From Butyrivibrio sp. INlla18 (GTDB taxonomy: Bacteria > Bacillota > Clostridia > Lachnospirales > Lachnospiraceae): a stretch of 64,000 bases of DNA. Below, piece after piece: positions 34,718 to 41,896 of the stretch. Position 1 is the first letter of the stretch, and each line of letters opens with the position of its first letter. The position numbers and the translations under genes are program-made. The notes under the pieces were generated by a model. The model did not search any database. It had not been told where the DNA came from and was given only the letters and a program-made list of their open reading frames with translations. The DNA lies in contig NZ_FMXK01000006.1 of assembly GCF_900103635.1 (NCBI RefSeq), positions 62,001 through 126,000 on the forward strand, given 5' to 3'.

Positions 34718-36853
34718 ATGATCACGTGTAATTCGAAAATAATAGGGGAATCACATTTATCAGAGGCAGTCTTGATGGCTGTAAATGCCTTAAAAAGGGA
34801 TATTCAAAATACATTATCTGATTCAGAACTAGAGGGTTTTGTTATTTCTTTTAACCATGTAGAAGATATTCAAAAGGAATGCTTTGTCATCAGGGTAAAA
34901 GAGATAAAAGAAGGCGCAGTAGGCCTAAAATCCCTTGTGATATCAGCTTCTGATGATCTTGGATTTATCTATGGAATCTATTTTGTCAGCAAAAATTTCC
35001 TTGGAGTAAATGAATTTTGGTTTTGGAATGAGCAGGAATTTCATAAAAAAGAAGCAGTAGAGATTCCTGATGATTATTACTATGAATCTAGGCCTTACAG
35101 GGTTAAGTTTAGGGGCTGGTTTGTAAATGATGAAGTTTTGATCGATGACTGGAAAGTTGATGGAGATAATGAAAAGCCCTGGGAGATGGCTTTTGAAGCG
35201 CTTCTTCGCTGTGGAGGCAATATGACTATTCCAGGGACAGACGAAAATGCCCATATTTACAATAAGCTTGCTTCTAAGATGGGACTATGGATAACCCATC
35301 ACCACGCAGAGCCTCTTGGAGCCAAGATGTTTGCAAGGGCTTATCCTGACCTTGATGCCTCATATGACAAGTATCCAGAGCTTTTTGAGAAGCTTTGGAG
35401 AGAAGCTTTGATCACTCAGGAGGATCAAAAGGTTATCTGGAATCTTGGCTTTAGAGGGCAGGGGGACAGGCCTTTTTGGTCTGATGATCCAGCCTATGAC
35501 ACAGATGAAAAGCGCGGAAAACTTATGAGTAAGCTTATCCGCAGGCAGTATGACCTTGTAAAAGAGTATGATGATAATGCAATCTGCTGCACCAATCTTT
35601 ATGGGGAGACTATGGAGCTATACAAGAAGGGGCTTCTTGATCTTCCTGAGGATGTGATCTTTATCTGGGCTGACAATGGCTTTGGCAAGATGGTATCTAG
35701 AAGACAGGGCAATCACAATCCTAGGATATATGCACTTCCTGAGGATAACGCTGGTGGCAGGCATGGAATCTATTATCATGCTTCCTTTTATGATCTTCAG
35801 GCTGCGGCCCAGATGACCATGCTTCCAAACTCCCCAGCCTTTGTGGTAAAAGAGATCTCTAATGTATATGACAAAAAAGCTGATGATTTCTGGATCATTA
35901 ACTGTTCAAATATTAAGCCCCATGCCTATTACCTTGATCTTTTGGCAAGGCTTTGGAAAGATGAGCCAAGTGATACTGACTATGAAGCCTATGCAGAAGG
36001 CTATACATATGACTATTGCAAGAGCTACTTTGAAGAAAAGAATGTAAAAGAAATAGCAGCTCTTTACAAGAAGTGGGCTTCTTACTGCCCATCCTACGGT
36101 CCAAATGCAGATGACCACGCTGGAGAGCAGTTTACAAATCATGGAGCAAGAGTTCTTACAACAGGCTTTGTTACTGCCTTTGACCAAAAAGCTCCATCAA
36201 AAACTAAAGCTGCCGATGAGTGGAAGTGGTTTTCTGATAAAAAGACTTTAAAGGAGCAAGTTTTAGATTATAGGCCTATCATTGAAAGGGGCGCAGAAGG
36301 CTACAAAGAGTATCTTGATAAGTGCCTTGAGCTTTTGGACAGACTTGAAGGAACGGATAAAGACAGGCTAGAAGACCTTTTTATCTGGCAGGTAAAATAC
36401 CATTACTATAGCTATCTTGGTGCACTTCATACCTGTGATGCCATATTAAAATGCCTTGTAGATAAAGATCCAGAACTTGAAAATGAGGCTGAGAGAGAAG
36501 TAATAGACTGTATTTCACAAGGACAGGATAAAGAAGGTGAACCTGACTATCTTGGAGCTTTTTATGAAGCAGGCCTTGCAGCAAAAGCCTTTAAAACAGG
36601 CTATGAAGAAATGAGAAATGCAGAAAAAGGCATATTTAAGGGCTTTTTTAACAACGACTGCGAAGCAGATATAAGGCAGTCTTATTATGTTCTTTGCGGA
36701 CTTATGTCTTTTGTAAGATTTTACGGCGATGGACCGCATTTTTATAAGTGGCAGAGAATGTATCAGCAGGGTGCTGGTGGCAACAAAGTGCATTTGATCT
36801 TAAGGATCAGAAAGCACTTAACAGACCAGGAACTCTTTGAACTTATGCTATAA
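34718..36853 (+). CDS. GH115 xylan alpha-(1,2)-glucuronidase, cytoplasmic
   Basis: 711 residues. GH115 features are an N-terminal alpha/beta domain with YGIYFVSKNFLGVNEFWFW, then PYRVKFRGWFVNDE, THHHAEPLG, VIWNLGFRGQGDRPFW, EDNAGGRHGIYYHASFYD and the all-helical later part. GH115 enzymes take (4-O-methyl)glucuronic acid off xylan or xylo-oligosaccharides. No signal peptide is present, so it would act on imported oligosaccharides. It is shorter than many GH115 proteins (800-1000), apparently lacking the C-terminal beta domain. No xylanase or xylosidase is adjacent. The MBOAT acylation pair follows after 30 bases. Confidence 0.88.
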   Translation: MITCNSKIIGESHLSEAVLMAVNALKRDIQNTLSDSELEGFVISFNHVEDIQKECFVIRVKEIKEGAVGLKSLVISASDDLGFIYGIYFVSKNFLGVNEFWFWNEQEFHKKEAVEIPDDYYYESRPYRVKFRGWFVNDEVLIDDWKVDGDNEKPWEMAFEALLRCGGNMTIPGTDENAHIYNKLASKMGLWITHHHAEPLGAKMFARAYPDLDASYDKYPELFEKLWREALITQEDQKVIWNLGFRGQGDRPFWSDDPAYDTDEKRGKLMSKLIRRQYDLVKEYDDNAICCTNLYGETMELYKKGLLDLPEDVIFIWADNGFGKMVSRRQGNHNPRIYALPEDNAGGRHGIYYHASFYDLQAAAQMTMLPNSPAFVVKEISNVYDKKADDFWIINCSNIKPHAYYLDLLARLWKDEPSDTDYEAYAEGYTYDYCKSYFEEKNVKEIAALYKKWASYCPSYGPNADDHAGEQFTNHGARVLTTGFVTAFDQKAPSKTKAADEWKWFSDKKTLKEQVLDYRPIIERGAEGYKEYLDKCLELLDRLEGTDKDRLEDLFIWQVKYHYYSYLGALHTCDAILKCLVDKDPELENEAEREVIDCISQGQDKEGEPDYLGAFYEAGLAAKAFKTGYEEMRNAEKGIFKGFFNNDCEADIRQSYYVLCGLMSFVRFYGDGPHFYKWQRMYQQGAGGNKVHLILRIRKHLTDQELFELML

Positions 36854-36883
36854 TGAAGTGATAAATTTTATTCAGGGGTTTGT

Positions 36884-38365
36884 ATGAAAAGAAAATTCTT
36901 ACTATTTACAAAAACAGTAGCTTTTTTGCTGATCTTATTATTTTGCTTTATGGCAGTGGCGCTTGTTGTTGAGCGTAAATCCAGCTATATAAAAAATGAG
37001 ATGTATATACAGGAAGCCGAAAAAGAGCATGTAGATGTGTTCTTTTTGGGGTCGTCTCATGTAATAAATGGTATCAATCCTGTTCAGCTCTATGATGAGC
37101 AGGGGATCACAGCCTATAACCTTGGCGGATATGGAAGCGTCCTTTTATCAAGCTATTGGCAGTTCAGACTTGCCCTTGAGAGACGTATACCTGATCTTGT
37201 GGTGATCGATGCCTATATGCTTGAAAATGACGTCAGATATGTGGATGATCCAAATGCTAATGTTAACAGCGATGAGCTTCATCTTAATATCGACAGATTT
37301 CCGCTTACAAGGACCAAGATCCTTGCTATAAATGACATGTTCCAGGATGATGCCAAGAAATATCCATTTTTGTTTGATTACATTATTTATCATGACAGAT
37401 GGAAAGAGCTTGATTCTGACGACTTTAACAGACTTACTGGAAATGCAGACATCAATAGGTTCATGGGTGCTGAGATGAAATATGTCATGCATTCAGATGG
37501 CTTTACTTATACAGATTATGGCGCAGGAACTCTTGATAGAGAGACAGTAGGCACCACATACCTTAGAAGGATCATTGACGATTGTCAGATAAGAGGCATC
37601 AAGGTAGCCATAGTTACAGTGCCTTTCCTTGCTATGGCAGAGAATCAGGCGGCTGCTCATACTGCTAGCCAGATAGCTTCTGAATATGGCATTCCTTGCC
37701 TTAACATGCTTGAGATCCCTGATGTTGTGGATTATGGACTTGATTTCATGGATGCTGGACACCTTAATATCTTGGGGGCTACCAAGGTTACCAGATATAT
37801 TGGAAACTGGTTAAAAGAAAACTTTGACCTTGCTGATCACAGAGGCGACGCAGAGTATGCTACCTGGCAAAAGTGCGCAGATGAGTTCTATGATAGTCAA
37901 AAAAGCGCCCTTACAGGGAATGCAGACATCCATACTCAGCTTATTATGATGAAACTAGATGGAGATTCAACATCGTTTGCTTTTAGTATAAGAGGCGGTT
38001 CTGTGGCTTACGCAGATGATGTGCTCATGAGACAGTTAAAGAGCTTTGGAGCAGGAGAAAAGCTCGATGAAGCAATAGCTTCTAAATCCTCATACTTCTT
38101 GATCTCAGATCATGGAAATATTACAGAGTTTGCAGGTGATGATGAAGAAAAGGTGATCGAAACATCAGATGGTGTGATCACCTATGAGGGCGTAAGCGAC
38201 CTTTATAGGATCATGAACATTGGAGATGATAAGGAAACGAACTACCTTTATTCTGACGAATTTGCTTATTCAGATGTTCAGATAATCTTTTTTGAAGAGG
38301 GGGAGGTATCTTCCCATCAGTATTACACGGGCGAGAGCTTTGATTATAGCTACGAAGAAAGATGA
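36884..38365 (+). CDS. SGNH-fold partner of MBOAT O-acyltransferase (DltD/AlgJ-like)
   Basis: 493 residues. An N-terminal membrane anchor (~8-30) is followed by an extracytoplasmic SGNH-type domain with FFLGSSHVINGI (nucleophile serine in GSSH), NLGGYGS as the glycine block and DAGHLNILGA as the D-x-x-H pair. A further ~150-residue C-terminal part has no clear family. Proteins of this type stand next to MBOAT proteins and receive or transfer acyl groups to a cell-surface glycan. The next gene, 26 bases on, is that MBOAT. The target is not known; teichoic acid or exopolysaccharide O-acetylation are the main options. Confidence 0.8.
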   Translation: MKRKFLLFTKTVAFLLILLFCFMAVALVVERKSSYIKNEMYIQEAEKEHVDVFFLGSSHVINGINPVQLYDEQGITAYNLGGYGSVLLSSYWQFRLALERRIPDLVVIDAYMLENDVRYVDDPNANVNSDELHLNIDRFPLTRTKILAINDMFQDDAKKYPFLFDYIIYHDRWKELDSDDFNRLTGNADINRFMGAEMKYVMHSDGFTYTDYGAGTLDRETVGTTYLRRIIDDCQIRGIKVAIVTVPFLAMAENQAAAHTASQIASEYGIPCLNMLEIPDVVDYGLDFMDAGHLNILGATKVTRYIGNWLKENFDLADHRGDAEYATWQKCADEFYDSQKSALTGNADIHTQLIMMKLDGDSTSFAFSIRGGSVAYADDVLMRQLKSFGAGEKLDEAIASKSSYFLISDHGNITEFAGDDEEKVIETSDGVITYEGVSDLYRIMNIGDDKETNYLYSDEFAYSDVQIIFFEEGEVSSHQYYTGESFDYSYEER

Positions 38366-38391
38366 TCTACTAGCTAGTATGGAGGAATGAA

Positions 38392-39867
38392 ATGCAGTTT
38401 GTATCACTTCAGTTCCTGATCTTTATCATGGGGACCATATTCATATATTTTATTATCCCAAAGAAAGTCAGATATATCTGGCTTCTTTTGGCGAGCATGG
38501 CCTTTTACTATATCGTAAGCGGCAAATTCCTGGTATTTTTGATCGCAGTAACGCTTGTTACCTACGGCGCAGGACTTCTTATCGAAAAAAATAAGGAAAA
38601 GGCACCTAAAACAGCAAAGCTTTGTCTTGTACTTAGCATAGTGCTTTTGGTCTGCTTATTAGGATATTTTAAATACACAGGCTTTTTACTTGAAACAGTC
38701 GGAAATATAGTAAGTCTTTTTAAACTTTCAGATACCATGCCGGTAGTAAATATAATACTTCCTGCCGGAATTTCTTTTTATCTGTTCCAGAGTATTGGTT
38801 ATCTCATTGATTGCTACAGGGGCAAGATCCCTGCTGAAAAGAACTATCTTAGGCTAGCACTTTTTATTTCATTCTTTCCACAGATCACTTCAGGACCTAT
38901 AGAAAGAGCTGGAAATATGCTTCCTCAGTTTAAGGAACCCAAGAGCTTTTCTTATGAAGCTATGAGAGATGGACTTCTTTTGATGCTTTGGGGATATTTT
39001 CAGAAGATCATAATAGCAGATAGACTAGCAGTACTTGTAAATAAGGTATATGAGTCTCCTTCTTCATACACAGGTACAGTGCTCTTTTTGGCAACTATCT
39101 TTTATACCTTTGAGATCTACTGCGATTTTGCAGGATATTCATGTATAGCCATTGGAACAGCAAGGATCATGGGTATCAAGATCATGGACAACTTTTCGCA
39201 GCCATATCTTTCTGAGTCAGTTGCAGAATTCTGGCGCAGATGGCATATCTCTTTATCTACATGGTTTAGAGATTATCTCTACATTCCTCTTGGTGGTAAC
39301 AGAAAGGGGTATGTGAGAAAGCTTATTAATCTCATGATAGTGTTTGCAGTTAGCGGACTCTGGCATGGAGCAGCTTGGACATTTGTAGTATGGGGACTTC
39401 TTCATGGAGTATTTCAGGTTCTTGGCATTGTGCTAAAGCCAGTTAGAGATAAGCTTGTAGCAGTATTTAAGATTGATAGAGAGAGCTTTTCACACCACCT
39501 TCTAAAGATACTTGTTACCTTTATGCTGGTTAATATCGGATGGATATTCTTTAGAGCAGACACCTTTGAAACAGCAATCTATGTACTAACACATATGTGG
39601 AAGGTAACACTTTGGAGCCTTACTGATGGTACTTTGTTTACACTTGGCCTGGCTGAAGCAGATGTACGACTTGTTATCATGTCTTTAGTTCTTTTGGTGA
39701 TAGTTGACGCATTTGGCAAAAAGGGCATTGTCATCAGAGACAGGATAGTAGCACAGAGCCTGTGGCTTAGATGGCTCATATATATTGTAGCGATCATATT
39801 TGTGGTTACCTGCGGAGTTTGGGGACCAGGGTACGATGCAGCTACATTTATCTATTCCAGTTTTTAA
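38392..39867 (+). CDS. MBOAT-family O-acyltransferase (AlgI/DltB-like)
   Basis: 491 residues, about eleven membrane segments. The family core is present: LPAGISFYLFQSIGYLID, FFPQITSGPIERA, YCDFAGYSCIAIG, FWRRWHISLSTWFRDYLYIPLGGNR and the catalytic H325 in SGLWHGAAWTF. It moves an acyl (usually acetyl) group across the membrane for addition to a surface polymer, with the SGNH protein just upstream as transferase partner. dltA/dltC are absent from the neighbourhood, so acetylation of a polysaccharide is more likely than D-alanylation. GGAGGAATG precedes the start. Confidence 0.92.
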   Translation: MQFVSLQFLIFIMGTIFIYFIIPKKVRYIWLLLASMAFYYIVSGKFLVFLIAVTLVTYGAGLLIEKNKEKAPKTAKLCLVLSIVLLVCLLGYFKYTGFLLETVGNIVSLFKLSDTMPVVNIILPAGISFYLFQSIGYLIDCYRGKIPAEKNYLRLALFISFFPQITSGPIERAGNMLPQFKEPKSFSYEAMRDGLLLMLWGYFQKIIIADRLAVLVNKVYESPSSYTGTVLFLATIFYTFEIYCDFAGYSCIAIGTARIMGIKIMDNFSQPYLSESVAEFWRRWHISLSTWFRDYLYIPLGGNRKGYVRKLINLMIVFAVSGLWHGAAWTFVVWGLLHGVFQVLGIVLKPVRDKLVAVFKIDRESFSHHLLKILVTFMLVNIGWIFFRADTFETAIYVLTHMWKVTLWSLTDGTLFTLGLAEADVRLVIMSLVLLVIVDAFGKKGIVIRDRIVAQSLWLRWLIYIVAIIFVVTCGVWGPGYDAATFIYSSF

Positions 39868-39899
39868 TGCTTATATTATTTTACTTGGAGGAGTAGGGA

Positions 39900-40580
39900 A
39901 TGATACGAAGATCACAGTACAGATGCAGCTTTAAACTAATGGGAGGCGATATGCCTCTTGATAATATCTTAGATAGATGCAAACAGGAACTTTTAGAGCT
40001 TATCAGTAATGGAAAGCTTTGCAATGCTTCTTTTTACAGATATAAGGACATGGGCTTTTTATATATTGAGGAGATCGTCGGGGAGCTTCATGAAAAAGCA
40101 ATGGACGTTGATGCTCTTATGGCCGACTTAAAGCCTTATTTAAAGCCTTGGCCAGAAGAGGATGGAGATAGATTTTTTGCTCCAATGATAAACGTTTATT
40201 ATCATCATATTCCAGAAGATGATCTTGATAAGTGGGAGCATGAGAGAACTTCAGCTCAGAAACAGCGCATCGGAAGGATTGCTTTTGTATATCCTCATAA
40301 GCTTCCTTCATACATCATGTATCATAACGCTATAGTAGAAGAGGGGCTTTTAAAGGGAGATAAGTACGCTTTTATCTCTGTTCATGAGAATATTTTGTTC
40401 TCATATTATGAGGAGCCTAGAAATAACGTAAATATCAAAAATTCAGATGAAGAATCTGAAGTGATAAATAAGTGGCTTAATGTAGATCCTGAGTTGCATT
40501 TTGACAGGACTAAAGCAGAGGGAAGCAATTTCCTTGTAATACCTTGCCTTTTCTCGATTGATAGAATAGACCTCATATAA
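39900..40580 (+). CDS. Conserved-looking protein of unknown function
   Basis: 226 residues, soluble and acidic, no signal or membrane segment. It is rich in aromatic residues and histidine (NVYYHHIPEDD, FVYPHKLPSYIMYHNAIVEEG). I do not recognise a domain. A good AGGAG lies eight bases before ATG 39900; a second in-frame ATG is at 39942. It follows the MBOAT gene by 32 bases and ends before a terminator, so it is the last gene of that unit. Its role may be tied to the acyltransferase pair only by position. Confidence 0.65.
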   Translation: MIRRSQYRCSFKLMGGDMPLDNILDRCKQELLELISNGKLCNASFYRYKDMGFLYIEEIVGELHEKAMDVDALMADLKPYLKPWPEEDGDRFFAPMINVYYHHIPEDDLDKWEHERTSAQKQRIGRIAFVYPHKLPSYIMYHNAIVEEGLLKGDKYAFISVHENILFSYYEEPRNNVNIKNSDEESEVINKWLNVDPELHFDRTKAEGSNFLVIPCLFSIDRIDLI

Positions 40581-40598
40581 TAGTGATTTTTGAACATT

Positions 40599-40636
40599 AG
40601 TCCTATCTGGCGAAAACCAGATAGGATTATTTTATT
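40599..40636 (+). terminator. Terminator after the MBOAT unit
   Basis: TCCTATCTGG (40601-40610) pairs with CCAGATAGGA (40617-40626) around CGAAAA, followed by TTATTTTATT. Confidence 0.85.
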
Positions 40637-40796
40637 GTAAGAAGCATACAAAAACAGGATAAAATTTTTAGAGCAAAAGCTACACATTTAATAAATAAAT
40701 GGTTGCGTTATACGGAAGAAGGCTGTAAAATATTTAGCGGACGCGTCGCGTTTATTTTTTAACGAGGCTTTAAATTGTAATTAGGAAGTGATGTTC

Positions 40797-41696
40797 ATGC
40801 TGTTTTTGAGGGTTTTACTTATATTTTTCGTTGTTTTGGCAGTCTTATATTTCTTTATGATAATGCCTAGAATGATAAAGAGACCTTCAAGGGAACCATT
40901 TACCAAAGTCTTGTATGCTCACAGAGGATTGCATGACAATAAGTCTATGGCTCCAGAGAACTCTATGGCAGCTTTTAAGAAGGCTGTAGAGGGCGGATAT
41001 GGTATAGAATGTGATGTTCAGCTTACCAAAGACAATGTCCCGGTTGTATTCCACGATTTCACTTTGGCTAGAGTTGCCAGATATGACAAGGGACATGAAG
41101 TAGGGGATGCCGTTAGGAATCCTGATGGTAGCCTTGGGGTAAAAGGTAAGGTGATCGATTATACCTACGAAGAGCTCATGAATTTCCATCTTCTTGATTC
41201 GGAGGAGAAGATACCTAAATTTGAAGACTTTCTTAAGATGGTAGGTGGTAAGGTTCCCCTTATCATAGAGCTTAAGATCGAACTTACAGATTTATCGGTT
41301 TGTCCAATTGTAGACAGTTTGTTGAGGGATTACAACGGAATATATTGCATTGAGTCCTTTAACCCACTGGGACTTTTCTGGTTCAGGAGAAAACATCCTG
41401 ATGTATTCAGAGGTCAGCTTTCAGATGACTTCCATAGAGAAAAGCCAGAAGAGTTTAAGGGAGTATTGTATTTCATACTCACCAATCTTTTGCTTAACTT
41501 TTTGACCAAGCCTGATTTTATAGCTTTTAATCACAAGTATCATGCTAATTGTTCAAGGAGACTTTGCAAGAACCTGTACAAGAGTACAGCAGCTGCCTGG
41601 ACGATAAAGAGCGAATCAGAGCTTACAGAGGCTAAGAAACACTTTGATGTTTACATCTTTGATAGTTTCATTCCTCAGAATGGGCCAAGAGTTTAA
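40797..41696 (+). CDS. Glycerophosphodiester phosphodiesterase family, membrane anchored
   Basis: 299 residues from ATG 40797 (AGGAAG eight bases upstream; GTG 40788 and ATG 40791 are alternatives). An N-terminal membrane segment (~2-24) precedes a GDPD TIM barrel: AHRGLHDNKSMAPENSMAAF with the two catalytic histidines (HRG and, later, VFHDF), E-C-D in IECDVQLT, and LIIELKIE. It cleaves glycerophosphodiesters to glycerol-3-phosphate and an alcohol. Membrane anchoring fits phospholipid or teichoic acid breakdown products. It is a single gene, followed by the ppdK leader region. Confidence 0.88.
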   Translation: MLFLRVLLIFFVVLAVLYFFMIMPRMIKRPSREPFTKVLYAHRGLHDNKSMAPENSMAAFKKAVEGGYGIECDVQLTKDNVPVVFHDFTLARVARYDKGHEVGDAVRNPDGSLGVKGKVIDYTYEELMNFHLLDSEEKIPKFEDFLKMVGGKVPLIIELKIELTDLSVCPIVDSLLRDYNGIYCIESFNPLGLFWFRRKHPDVFRGQLSDDFHREKPEEFKGVLYFILTNLLLNFLTKPDFIAFNHKYHANCSRRLCKNLYKSTAAAWTIKSESELTEAKKHFDVYIFDSFIPQNGPRV

Positions 41697-41740
41697 GCTT
41701 TTGTTCTTATCATGGTAATTTCTGTGCAGTTTATTATGGA

Positions 41741-41807
41741 ACAGCTTGCGTGGTGATATGTAAGTGTTTCAAGCTGTATTATCACAGGCTAGAGCAATTA
41801 CATATCA
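41741..41807 (+). promoter_or_regulatory. Interleaved inverted repeats upstream of ppdK
   Basis: ACAGCTTG (41741-41748) pairs with CAAGCTGT (41770-41777), and TGATATGTAA (41754-41763) pairs with TTACATATCA (41798-41807). The second repeat starts within the loop of the first, so as RNA the two helices are either alternative or a pseudoknot; as DNA they could be operator half-sites. They lie 90-155 bases before the ppdK start. Function is unknown. Confidence 0.45.
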
Positions 41808-41817
41808 TTGCGGAAGC

Positions 41818-41845
41818 TTATGATAACTAGCACAGTGATTATAAT
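41818..41845 (+). promoter_or_regulatory. Possible ppdK promoter
   Basis: TTATGA (41818-41823), 16 bases and TATAAT (41840-41845). The -35 is weak. A small hairpin, ACCGATT/AATCGGT (41859-41880), would lie in the leader just before the ribosome site. Confidence 0.4.
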
Positions 41846-41896
41846 AAAAAGTAAGGGTACCGATTAAATATAGAATCGGTAAGAAAGGTAAAAAAC

